Shown here: piece by piece, positions 1 through 10,259 of the stretch
How positions within the stretch are numbered: position 1 is the first letter of the stretch
How the letters are laid out: the number at the start of each line of letters is the position of its first letter
NCBI RefSeq assembly: GCF_028858725.1
Contig: NC_084768.1
Span: 2,501-66,500 of the forward strand
Origin: Colius striatus
Lineage: Eukaryota; Chordata; Aves; Coliiformes; Coliidae
Direction: 5' to 3'
Length of the DNA: 64,000 nt
Translations under genes and position numbers: made by a program
Notes under the pieces: model-generated
Seen by the model: only the letters and a program-made list of their open reading frames with translations
Told to the model about the DNA's origin: nothing
Database searches by the model: none

Positions 1-3000
1 ACCCTAACCCTAACCCTAACCCTAACCCTAACCCTAACCCTAACCCTAACCCTAACCCTAACCCTAACCCTAACCCTAACCCTAACCCTAACCCTAACCC
101 TAACCCTAACCCTAACCCTAACCCTAACCCTAACCCTAACCCTAACCCTAACCCTAACCCTAACCCTAACCCTAACCCTAACCCTAACCCTAACCCTAAC
201 CCTAACCCTAACCCTAACCCTAACCCTAACCCTAACCCTAACCCTAACCCTAACCCTAACCCTAACCCTAACCCTAACCCTAACCCTAACCCTAACCCTA
301 ACCCTAACCCTAACCCTAACCCTAACCCTAACCCTAACCCTAACCCTAACCCTAACCCTAACCCTAACCCTAACCCTAACCCTAACCCTAACCCTAACCC
401 TAACCCTAACCCTAACCCTAACCCTAACCCTAACCCTAACCCTAACCCTAACCCTAACCCTAACCCTAACCCTAACCCTAACCCTAACCCTAACCCTAAC
501 CCTAACCCTAACCCTAACCCTAACCCTAACCCTAACCCTAACCCTAACCCTAACCCTAACCCTAACCCTAACCCTAACCCTAACCCTAACCCTAACCCTA
601 ACCCTAACCCTAACCCTAACCCTAACCCTAACCCTAACCCTAACCCTAACCCTAACCCTAACCCTAACCCTAACCCTAACCCTAACCCTAACCCTAACCC
701 TAACCCTAACCCTAACCCTAACCCTAACCCTAACCCTAACCCTAACCCTAACCCTAACCCTAACCCTAACCCTAACCCTAACCCTAACCCTAACCCTAAC
801 CCTAACCCTAACCCTAACCCTAACCCTAACCCTAACCCTAACCCTAACCCTAACCCTAACCCTAACCCTAACCCTAACCCTAACCCTAACCCTAACCCTA
901 ACCCTAACCCTAACCCTAACCCTAACCCTAACCCTAACCCTAACCCTAACCCTAACCCTAACCCTAACCCTAACCCTAACCCTAACCCTAACCCTAACCC
1001 TAACCCTAACCCTAACCCTAACCCTAACCCTAACCCTAACCCTAACCCTAACCCTAACCCTAACCCTAACCCTAACCCTAACCCTAACCCTAACCCTAAC
1101 CCTAACCCTAACCCTAACCCTAACCCTAACCCTAACCCTAACCCTAACCCTAACCCTAACCCTAACCCTAACCCTAACCCTAACCCTAACCCTAACCCTA
1201 ACCCTAACCCTAACCCTAACCCTAACCCTAACCCTAACCCTAACCCTAACCCTAACCCTAACCCTAACCCTAACCCTAACCCTAACCCTAACCCTAACCC
1301 TAACCCTAACCCTAACCCTAACCCTAACCCTAACCCTAACCCTAACCCTAACCCTAACCCTAACCCTAACCCTAACCCTAACCCTAACCCTAACCCTAAC
1401 CCTAACCCTAACCCTAACCCTAACCCTAACCCTAACCCTAACCCTAACCCTAACCCTAACCCTAACCCTAACCCTAACCCTAACCCTAACCCTAACCCTA
1501 ACCCTAACCCTAACCCTAACCCTAACCCTAACCCTAACCCTAACCCTAACCCTAACCCTAACCCTAACCCTAACCCTAACCCTAACCCTAACCCTAACCC
1601 TAACCCTAACCCTAACCCTAACCCTAACCCTAACCCTAACCCTAACCCTAACCCTAACCCTAACCCTAACCCTAACCCTAACCCTAACCCTAACCCTAAC
1701 CCTAACCCTAACCCTAACCCTAACCCTAACCCTAACCCTAACCCTAACCCTAACCCTAACCCTAACCCTAACCCTAACCCTAACCCTAACCCTAACCCTA
1801 ACCCTAACCCTAACCCTAACCCTAACCCTAACCCTAACCCTAACCCTAACCCTAACCCTAACCCTAACCCTAACCCTAACCCTAACCCTAACCCTAACCC
1901 TAACCCTAACCCTAACCCTAACCCTAACCCTAACCCTAACCCTAACCCTAACCCTAACCCTAACCCTAACCCTAACCCTAACCCTAACCCTAACCCTAAC
2001 CCTAACCCTAACCCTAACCCTAACCCTAACCCTAACCCTAACCCTAACCCTAACCCTAACCCTAACCCTAACCCTAACCCTAACCCTAACCCTAACCCTA
2101 ACCCTAACCCTAACCCTAACCCTAACCCTAACCCTAACCCTAACCCTAACCCTAACCCTAACCCTAACCCTAACCCTAACCCTAACCCTAACCCTAACCC
2201 TAACCCTAACCCTAACCCTAACCCTAACCCTAACCCTAACCCTAACCCTAACCCTAACCCTAACCCTAACCCTAACCCTAACCCTAACCCTAACCCTAAC
2301 CCTAACCCTAACCCTAACCCTAACCCTAACCCTAACCCTAACCCTAACCCTAACCCTAACCCTAACCCTAACCCTAACCCTAACCCTAACCCTAACCCTA
2401 ACCCTAACCCTAACCCTAACCCTAACCCTAACCCTAACCCTAACCCTAACCCTAACCCTAACCCTAACCCTAACCCTAACCCTAACCCTAACCCTAACCC
2501 TAACCCTAACCCTAACCCTAACCCTAACCCTAACCCTAACCCTAACCCTAACCCTAACCCTAACCCTAACCCTAACCCTAACCCTAACCCTAACCCTAAC
2601 CCTAACCCTAACCCTAACCCTAACCCTAACCCTAACCCTAACCCTAACCCTAACCCTAACCCTAACCCTAACCCTAACCCTAACCCTAACCCTAACCCTA
2701 ACCCTAACCCTAACCCTAACCCTAACCCTAACCCTAACCCTAACCCTAACCCTAACCCTAACCCTAACCCTAACCCTAACCCTAACCCTAACCCTAACCC
2801 TAACCCTAACCCTAACCCTAACCCTAACCCTAACCCTAACCCTAACCCTAACCCTAACCCTAACCCTAACCCTAACCCTAACCCTAACCCTAACCCTAAC
2901 CCTAACCCTAACCCTAACCCTAACCCTAACCCTAACCCTAACCCTAACCCTAACCCTAACCCTAACCCTAACCCTAACCCTAACCCTAACCCTAACCCTA

Positions 3001-3622
3001 ACCCTAACCCTAACCCTAACCCTAACCCTAACCCTAACCCTAACCCTAACCCTAACCCTAACCCTAACCCTAACCCTAACCCTAACCCTAACCCTAACCC
3101 TAACCCTAACCCTAACCCTAACCCTAACCCTAACCCTAACCCTAACCCTAACCCTAACCCTAACCCTAACCCTAACCCTAACCCTAACCCTAACCCTAAC
3201 CCTAACCCTAACCCTAACCCTAACCCTAACCCTAACCCTAACCCTAACCCTAACCCTAACCCTAACCCTAACCCTAACCCTAACCCTAACCCTAACCCTA
3301 ACCCTAACCCTAACCCTAACCCTAACCCTAACCCTAACCCTAACCCTAACCCTAACCCTAACCCTAACCCTAACCCTAACCCTAACCCTAACCCTAACCC
3401 TAACCCTAACCCTAACCCTAACCCTAACCCTAACCCTAACCCCTAACCCCTAACCCCTAACCCTAACCCTAACCCTAACCCTAACCCTAACCCTAACCCT
3501 AACCCTAACCCTAACCCTAACCCTAACCCTAACCCTAACCCTAACCCTAACCCTAACCCTAACCCTAACCCTAACCCTAACCCTAACCCTAACCCTAACC
3601 CTAACCCTAACCCTAACCCTAA
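1..3622. repeat. Terminal telomere array (CCCTAA)n
   Basis: The window opens with an unbroken vertebrate telomere repeat read on its C-rich strand, so this is the left (p-type) end of a chromosome. There are about 573 exact hexamers to 3439, three 7-base CCCCTAA variants at 3440-3460, and 27 further exact hexamers to 3622. The C-rich strand running 5' to 3' into the chromosome is the orientation of a true end rather than an interstitial block. The lack of variants over the first 3.4 kb suggests either a young telomerase-made tract or consensus polishing. Open frames of alternating Arg-Val in it are periodicity artefacts. Confidence 0.99.
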
Positions 3623-4040
3623 TGGTCAAGAGGTCAAAGGTCAAGGTCAGGGGTCAAAGGTCAAGAGGTCAAAGTTCGATATTTTGAAGGGTCAGAGGTC
3701 AAGAGGGCAAAGGTCGGGGTCAAAGGTCGGGGTCAGGGGTCAAAGGTCAGGAGGTCAAAGTTCGATATGTCAAGGGTCAGAGGTCAAGAGGTTAAAGGTC
3801 GGGGTCGGGGGTCAAAGGTGAAGAGGTCTAAGGTCGGGGTTGGAGGTCAAAGGTCAGGGTCGGTGGTCAAGATGTCAAAGGGTCAAAGGTCGAGGTCAAA
3901 CGTCGGGGTCAGGGGCAAAGGTCAAGGGTCGGGGTCAAAGGTCGAGGGGTCAAGAGGTCAAAAGTTGGGGTCAGGGGGTCAAAGGTTGAGAGGTCAAAGG
4001 TTGTGGTCAAGAGGTTGGGGGTCCAGGTGTTGGGGGTGTG
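3623..4040. repeat. Telomere-adjacent GGTCA half-site array
   Basis: Directly after the last CCCTAA the sequence becomes a degenerate array built from GGTCA, AAGGTC and GGGGTC words (for example AGGTCAAAGGTCA near 3640-3660), for about 400 bp. The word AGGTCA-A-AGGTCA is the textbook direct-repeat-1 site for orphan nuclear receptors such as HNF4, COUP-TF and TR2/TR4. The period is irregular (6 to 13 bases). Long + strand frames here (Gly, Val, Lys, Arg, Ser rich) are low complexity and not genes. Whether any receptor binds is not shown by sequence alone. Confidence 0.85.
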
Positions 4041-4287
4041 GTTGATGAGGGAGGTGGGGGCGTGGCCGGGTCAGGGGGTGGAGTTGTGGGTGTGGTTGAC
4101 ATGGGTGGGGGGGGTGTCGTCTAATGAGGGGGTGTGTTTGAGGTGTGGTGGGTCAGGGGTAGTGGAGGAGTTGGGGTTGTGTTTGTTGGTGGGGTTAGTG
4201 ATTAATTGTTCATGTGAGTGGATTAGTAATTAGGAGCAGGTGTGGAGGTATATAGTGTATAAAAAGAAGAAAAATAATAAGTCTGGT
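4041..4287. other. G/T-rich unclassified DNA
   Basis: About 250 bp of G- and T-rich sequence follows the half-site array (runs such as GTGGGTGTGGTTGA). No gene, splice site pair or known repeat is recognised. It looks like a decayed continuation of the subtelomeric simple repeat. Confidence 0.5.
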
Positions 4288-4387
4288 GCAGCAGAAAATG
4301 GCCCAAAAAAATTCTCTGGGAGTAATTCTTTTTTTTTAATTTTTTTTTTTTCGTTTTTACTCCCAGAGAGGGGCCATTTTCTGCTGC
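4288..4387. repeat. Hairpin-forming inverted repeat with T-rich loop
   Basis: The left arm (4288-4325) begins GCAGCAGAAAATGGCCC and ends CTCTGGGAGTAA. The right arm (4357-4387) is its reverse complement: TTACTCCCAGAG, a small mismatch, then GGGCCATTTTCTGCTGC. Seventeen outer and twelve inner base pairs match around a short internal bulge. The loop of about 31 bases is almost all T. This is the shape of a small foldback element or MITE, or a transcribed hairpin. No transposase or target-site duplication was identified with confidence. Confidence 0.8.
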
Positions 4388-4439
4388 TTTTAATTTAAAT
4401 GTAATTTTTAAATTTAAAAGTTCTGTTGAAATCAACAGA

Positions 4440-4690
4440 ACAAAGTGAGAAACAGAAAAAAAGAGGAAGAGAAACAGAAAAAAAGGAAGAGAAACAGAAA
4501 AAAGGGGAAGAGAAACAGAAAAAAGGGGAAGAGAAACAGAAAAAAGGGGAAGAGAAACAGAAAAAAGGGGAAGAGAAACAGAAAAAAGGGGAAGAGAAAC
4601 AGAAAAAAGAGGAAGAGAAACAGAAAAAAGGGGAAGAGAAACAGAAAAAAGGGGAAGAGAAACAGAAAAAAGGGGAAGAGAACTAAGAGA
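4440..4690. repeat. 21-bp purine minisatellite
   Basis: A tandem array of a 21-base unit, AGAAACAGAAAAAAGGGGA plus two bases, is repeated about eleven times with few changes. The + strand is almost pure purine and the opposite strand pure pyrimidine. Because 21 is a multiple of three, all frames stay open (Glu-Lys-Gln on +, Phe-Leu-Pro on -); these are not genes. Confidence 0.95.
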
Positions 4691-5100
4691 AACAAAGAGA
4701 AACAGAGAAAACAGATTGAGACAGAAAGAGAGAGAAAAGAGACTAAGTCAGATAAACTGAGAAAAGATTAAGAGACTGGGATGGAAAAAAAAGAGGGAAA
4801 AGAGATTAAGTGACACAGAAATATAGAAAATATACTAAGATATAGAGGGAGAGAAAAGAGACTACAGTCAGACAGGGAGAGAGAGAAAGAGAAAAGACTA
4901 AGACAAACAGAAAAGGAAATAAGAGACCGGGACAGACAGAGTGACAGAAAGACAAACACAAAACCACATTGGACGATACACAGACACAATAGGTCTCTCG
5001 GACACCACAAAAACACAGACGGCACATTGCAAAGGGGAACATTTCAAATAAGAGACTCAGACGCCAATAAAAGACTCAGACGCCAATAAACACGGCACAC
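4690..5100. repeat. Degenerate GA-rich repeat and short direct repeats
   Basis: The purine-rich composition continues as irregular units of roughly 55-60 bp (AGAGAAAAGAGACTAAG-like). From about 5048 to 5095 the word GACTCAGACGCCAATAAA is repeated nearly in tandem. There is no coding signal. The last direct repeat may belong to the LTR-like segment that follows. Confidence 0.6.
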
Positions 5101-5812
5101 GACGGAGCAAAACCGCCTTTATTCCCGCTGCCCCGAGTCATCTTTATTGAAACTTTTATTATAGCCGGTTCCTTTTACCAAGACCGATACAGAGACTGCA
5201 AATGCAATACAGGGGGTGCAAATCTCGTTACAGGGAGCGCAAATCCAGAACTGCATCTACATTTTTAAAAGGTTACAGACAGTTTACATGTATCTATCAA
5301 CAGTCCATTGTACAACTGCCTCCCTAGCAATTGACAACACGTGCCGGTCTTTATATTACCCTTGATGCTTCTTTCCTTCTTCAAAGACCATATCGCCTGC
5401 AAATCCATCTCTGGGATGAAGATGCCCCGTCGCCCCTGGACTCTGGAAGTTCTCCGTTTCCATACCTCTGCAGGGAAACAAAAGTGGAGTGATATTACTA
5501 CCTCGGAAGTGACAACACCCACAGCAAAAGCTTTTGGTTCCTAGAAATTGTGCCGACTCCCTTCAATATCTGCTCCTGCTCAATTCTACGTCTTGCTACC
5601 GACGCCCACGGCCGGTTCCACCAGCTGGCCTCCCGAGTCGGCTTCCCTCTAAAAATACACCTGCCAGGAAAATGCTCCTCGGGAACGGCGTTCCCGGAGG
5701 AGTGGAGAATCCGTGGCCCTGCCTGACGAAAACCCCGGCCCCTGGTCGCTCCGAGCCCAAACTTTGGCGATGATCGTCGCCTCGCAGAGCGACCGGGACC
5801 GAGGAAAAAAAA
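5100..5812 (-). other. Unclassified, possibly LTR-derived segment
   Basis: About 0.7 kb of unique-looking DNA. Read on the minus strand the 5100-5170 end has two AATAAA signals about 20-30 bases apart followed by a GC-rich stretch, a layout seen at LTR 3' ends. The 5570-5790 part is GC-rich and contains short open frames without recognisable domains. No retroviral coding region is visible. The LTR reading is weak, and the segment could simply be subtelomeric unique sequence. Confidence 0.3.
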
Positions 5813-5852
5813 CCCCAGCCGGAGGGAAAAAAAAAAAACCCCCCGGCTGGGG
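5813..5852. repeat. Short GC hairpin around a poly-A run
   Basis: CCCCAGCCGG at 5813-5822 pairs with CCGGCTGGGG at 5843-5852, with the arms separated by a G-rich and then A-rich spacer ending in a C run. The result is a 10-bp GC stem with short extension. It looks like a local foldback; a transcription-stopping role is not established in this eukaryotic context. Confidence 0.7.
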
Positions 5853-6239
5853 ATTTTTTATTCTATTAAAAATGTAGAAATTGAAAAACCTGAAAAAGAA
5901 ACAATTTCAAATTGCAATTCAAACCTCATAATCCTCTCCCCTCCACCCCACCGAACCCTGCCTCCGCTCCACCATCCTCCCGCCCACCCGCAACGATGGC
6001 GCCTCAAAGCTACGTCGCTCCCCAGAAACATCCTTTGCGAGGGCCTCGAAGGGGGCCCTGCCTGCCAAAGCTTGGCTGCAAACATCACCTCAAGTGAGCC
6101 ACAACTAAGACAACTACATACAGGGTAAGAGAAAACAAACCCCACCCAAGAGCAGCCTCATTACTATAGGTTTCATCGTACACACCCTAAAGACAAAAAC
6201 AAGGCACAGTTCTGCCACACCGACACCTAAACATTCTAC
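5853..6239. other. Unclassified subtelomeric DNA
   Basis: About 390 bp between the hairpin and the first cassette copy. It starts A/T-rich, then is C-rich around 5930-6060. Nothing recognisable as a gene, repeat or promoter was found. Confidence 0.4.
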
Positions 6240-7330
6240 CGACTAGACCCTTCTCCCACAGCCTTGATGATAGACAGCTCCATCTGAGGCCAAAGCGTCG
6301 CGCCTCAAAGTAATAACCGAGTGACACGCTGCTTCACATCGACCCCCGGAACCCTTGGCTTTGCTTCGATTCTGAGAAACTTGACACGAGCGATCTCCCT
6401 GGGAATCCCGACCGGCCCCTGACCCTGACCTCGCTCTCTGCTTTACCCTACACGCTCGGGCAGAGTGGCTCCGCTCCACACCCGTGGGCAAACACCGACA
6501 CCGCGTGAAAGAACACATACACAACATAAAGACAAGAGGGAACTCGGCTCAGAGATGCCCCGGCCACAGATGATGTTGACCGGCAAGACCTACAGGATGC
6601 TACATTGAAGGGAGAAGGCTCTATAGTGGCCTGCCTAAAGAGGGCAGATGTAACAGACCGGGCCTGCGCCAGAGGAACGCCCCGGACCCGAGATCCTGAG
6701 GACGTGAGGAAGAAGTCTGAGTCCGTGCAAAGGGATGGCTGAAGAGCGGAGCCGCCGATGCGGCCAGAAGTGGTACCGCAGAAGAGTACGGTTGGAAATC
6801 TTCCAAGGTACGAGATGGATCTACGCTTAAGGATGGCGACGCCAGAAGAGCTCGATTCACGCTGCATCGGTGCATACAGTGTTCGAGACCCTGAGGATGC
6901 TGCCCGAGATCCAGACCTTGCCGCCAAAGAGCAAAGAGCGATGAATGAGGAAGCCCGAGGAAGTGGATGTGGGGAACACAGACGACACGAGACGACGCAG
7001 AGGCTGGAGTCACTCTGCCCGGTACATGCTGCCAAAAAGAACTAACTGTCTCCCTTTCCTTAACTGGTGGGGACTGGCTATGGAACATTACTCTCCTCTA
7101 CACGACCTTTGAAACACCTCACTGTGGCTTGCAACCTTGTTCCCTCCTCCCTGCCCCAACACAGCATTGTCCCTGTATTTAACTAGCAAGCACAATAGAA
7201 ACTTGAAAACACAGCAAAAAAAAAAGTCGCTACTGAAGCCCAAGACCATACTCACTCCACAAAGCCCCAGCCATGCCCCAAAGCCAAAAGCCCCAGCCAC
7301 GCCCCAAAGCCAAAAGCCCTGAAAGCCAAA
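6240..7330. repeat. Subtelomeric cassette, copy 1
   Basis: This is the first and most diverged member of a subtelomeric repeat family. Shared landmarks are a GGCAGAGTGGCTC block (about 6461), an A/C-rich block of ACACAAC words, and a segment near 6905-7030 (GACCTTGCCGCC, then AAAGAGC) that recurs at about 49,630. The copy shows open frames on both strands up to 195 codons, but they hold no recognised domain and are not preserved between copies. The 7260-7320 part carries a short AAAGCC/CCCCAGCC repeat. Confidence 0.7.
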
Positions 7331-8460
7331 ACTCCAAAGTCCAGGCACTACACAAAACCCCTCCCTATAACTCCTACCTTCGTCCCCTCCTCCCAGTCCC
7401 AGCACAACATGATCCCGGTACTTAACTTGCAGAGAGCCACAGGTCCGATTCAAAAAGTTCTGTCGGGTGCTACTGCGATACCACGCTCTGTCCACATGAC
7501 AACAGCACTGACGGGCTCTGCTTGCCCCTTGTGTTATTATTTGGAGAACAGCTTCTGTCTCTGGAAATAGAACAAAACAAGTCACCCAGATGCAAAACCA
7601 AGTCACTGAGCAAAACCCCCAAAAGCTCACCTGCTATACAAAGCCCCAACTCACTCGGTAGCCAGAGCCCCAACACCCACGTGTCAAAAGCGAACTGACA
7701 TACACTCAGTGCTGCTCCACCTGCCCTTGACTCTACACCCCCAGGCAGAGTGGCTCTACGATAAACACACACATATAAACACCAACACCACACAGAACAC
7801 ACACAACACAACACAGAAGTGAGGAGACTCGGTCACACGATGTTGGGACTGGAGATGCCCTAAAGACCTACGGGGCTGTGACAAAGAAGCGAGGCTCCAT
7901 GGCAGCCACGCAAAGAGGCTGAGGGAACAGCCCAGGATCAGGACTGGGATGATGGATGCACAAGAAGCCTGACCGTGAGTCCCAGAGAATGTAGCAATGA
8001 AGGGAATGAGAACAAATCTCAGAACAGGGATGCCTACTGAGAAGAGTTGCTGACGCAGCCTGGAACGCTGCACCGTGGAAAACGACCGACAAAGAATTTC
8101 AAGGTGTGAAGGCGATCCACAGTTTAAGCTTCTTATGCAAGAAAAGTGGCACTGATGGGCACCGGAATGAGGAGGTTTGTTCTTTGAGACCTCAAGGAAA
8201 GTGGCCGAGTCATGTGCCGTGTGCCTCAAGTGCAAAAAAAGACTTTGGGACTCGAGGAAATCCTGAGATGTGAAGGACAGACAACACAACAACCCACACA
8301 GACGCTGGAGCCACTCTGCCTGCCACACGCTGCCCTTGTCCTGAGAAGTAACTTCCTTTCCTTGCCTAATGGGGACTGGCTACGGAACATTCCTCTACAC
8401 AACCTTTATAACTGCTCCCTGTGACTCTCGACCTTATCCCCTCCTCCCAGCCCCAACACA
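7331..8460. repeat. Subtelomeric cassette, copy 2
   Basis: Homologous to copies 3 and 6 almost throughout. It has the GGCAGAGTGGCTC block at about 7745, the GGCAGCCACGCAAAGAGG block at about 7900, and the block CAGTTTAAGCTTCTTATGC at about 8120. Read on the minus strand, a polypyrimidine tract and AG (TTGTTCTATTTCCAG, near 7565-7580) precede AGACAGAAGCTG, a plausible splice acceptor that recurs in every copy. Minus-strand frames are hydrophobic but without a known domain. Confidence 0.75.
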
Positions 8461-9060
8461 GAATTGTCCTTAACTGCCAAAGCCCAAAGGCAAACTGACT
8501 GAGCCAAAGCCCAAAGTCACACTCACAAAATAGAACCCCAAAAGTCCAGTCCCTACACAAAACCCTTAAGTCAAAACCACACTCGCATAACAAACCCACT
8601 AAGTCAAAAACCACACTCGCTCAACAAAATACCACAGCCAAAACCCAAAAGGCCCATTCACCAAAGAGAACCCCAAAGCCAAAAGCCGACTCGCTCAACA
8701 AAACACCAAAGGAAAAACCACATTATTTTAACAAAACCCCTAAGCCAAAACCCAAAAAATCCACTCAACTAAACACAATCCCAAAGCCCAAGGTCAAAAC
8801 CACACTCACTACACAAAACCCTGGAAAGTCAAAACCCCTGACAGCCCAGGCACTACACAAAACCCCTGACAGCCAAAACGCCAAAGCCCATGAGCTACAC
8901 AAAACCTCTGAAAGCCACAACTCCAAAGCCCAGTCGCTACACAAAACCCCTGAAAGCCAAAACCCAGAAGCCCAGGCACTACACAAAACCCCTCCCTGTA
9001 ACTCTTAACTTTATCCCCTCCCCCCGGCCCCAGTATGGCATTATCCCAGTACTTAACTTG
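8461..9060. repeat. ~40-bp CAAAACCCC/AAAGCC minisatellite
   Basis: Tandem, poorly conserved units of about 40 bp (ACTACACAAAACCCCTGAAA, then AGCCAAAAC) fill the space between cassette copies 2 and 3. Array-derived frames on both strands are not genes. Confidence 0.8.
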
Positions 9061-10140
9061 TGCAGAGCCGCAGGTCTGATTCCAAAAGCGGTGTCGGGTG
9101 CTGCTGCGATGCGCTGCTCCTGAGCTGCAGTACTGCACTGTGTCCACATGACGGCAGCACCGAGGCGCTTTGCTTGCCCCTCATGGTGTTGTTCTGAACA
9201 CAGCTTCTGTCTTGGGAAATAGAACAGAACAAGTCACCCAGATGCAAAGCCCAGTCACACCCCAAAAAGGCCACACCCCAAAAAGGCCACACCCCAAAAA
9301 GGCCACACCCCAAAAAGGCCACACCCCAAAAAGGCCACACCCCAAAAAGGCCACACCCCAAAACCCAAAAACTCCACTCGGTAAACAAAACCCCAAAGCC
9401 CATGTGGCACAAGTAAAGTGACGTACACTCAGTGCTCCTCCATCTGCTCGACTCTACACCCCCGGGCAGAGGGGCTCTAAGGTAAACACACACACAAACA
9501 CCGACACCACACAGAACACAGACAACATGACACAAAAGTGAGAAGACTCGGCGACACGATTCCTGGACCGGGGATATCCTCAAGCACAGAGACCTACGGG
9601 GCTGTGACAAAGAAGCGAGGCTCCACGGCAGCCACGCAAAGAGGCTGAGGGAACAGCCCGGGATGAGAAGTAACTGTGAAGACTGGGATGATGGATGCGC
9701 AAGAAGCCTGATTGTGAGTCCTAGAGAATGCGGCGATGAAGAGAATGAGACCAAATCTCAGAACAGGGATGCCTACTGAGAAGAGCTGCTGACGCAGCCT
9801 GGAACATCGTACCGGAGAAAACAACTGACGGAGAACTGCAAGATGTGAAGCCGATCCACAGTTTAAGTTCCTTATGCAAGAAAAGCGGCACCTGACCGGC
9901 ACTGAATCATGAGGTCTGTTCTTCGAGACCTCAGGGAAGGTGCTCAAGACACGTGCCGAGGTCCTCAAGTGCAAAGAAGACTTTGAGACTCGAGGAAATC
10001 CTGAGATGGAAAGGACAGACAACACGACAACCCACACAGCAGCTGGAACCGCCCTGCCCGGCACATCCTGACTGCCTCTTAAAACCTAACCCTAACTCTT
10101 CCCTTGCCTAAAGGAGAGGGTTCCCAAACAATCTCTCTCC
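9061..10140. repeat. Subtelomeric cassette, copy 3
   Basis: Closely matches copies 2 and 6. Landmarks are GGCAGAGGGGCTC at about 9470, GGCAGCCACGCAAAGAGG at about 9630 and the CAGTTTAAG block at about 9860. The acceptor-like signal on the minus strand is near 9205-9225. An inserted 18-bp minisatellite interrupts the copy at 9250-9362. A short stretch near 10,081-10,096 contains two telomere-like CCTAACCCTAA words. Confidence 0.75.
9250..9362. repeat. 18-bp minisatellite (CACACCCCAAAAAGGC)
   Basis: An 18-base unit, CCCCAAAAAGGCCACA plus CC, is repeated about six times head to tail with no change until the last unit. As 18 is divisible by three, all frames are open through it; this explains the Gly-Val-Trp-Pro-Phe and Lys-Lys-Ala-Thr-Pro repeat peptides. 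Confidence 0.95.
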
Positions 10141-10259
10141 ACTGCTACCCTTAAAACCCCATCCTGCAATTCTCAACATCACCTCCCCCTCCTTGCCCCT
10201 CCCCAACCCTTTCGCTCAACTTAACTTGCGTGATGCTCTGAAGTCCATCTCTGTGGAAA

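Noticed and set aside
3450-3644. Arg-Val repeat frame in the telomere
   Set aside because: Direct product of the hexamer read in one frame; telomeric dipeptide, not a gene.
4426-4771. Lys/Glu/Arg-rich plus-strand frame and Phe/Leu-rich minus-strand frame
   Set aside because: Encoded by the 21-bp purine repeat; the 'membrane protein' appearance of the minus strand follows from poly-pyrimidine codons.
6448-7088. Minus-strand frames of 155-195 codons in cassette copy 1
   Set aside because: Not preserved in the other cassette copies, no domain, overlapping frames on both strands.
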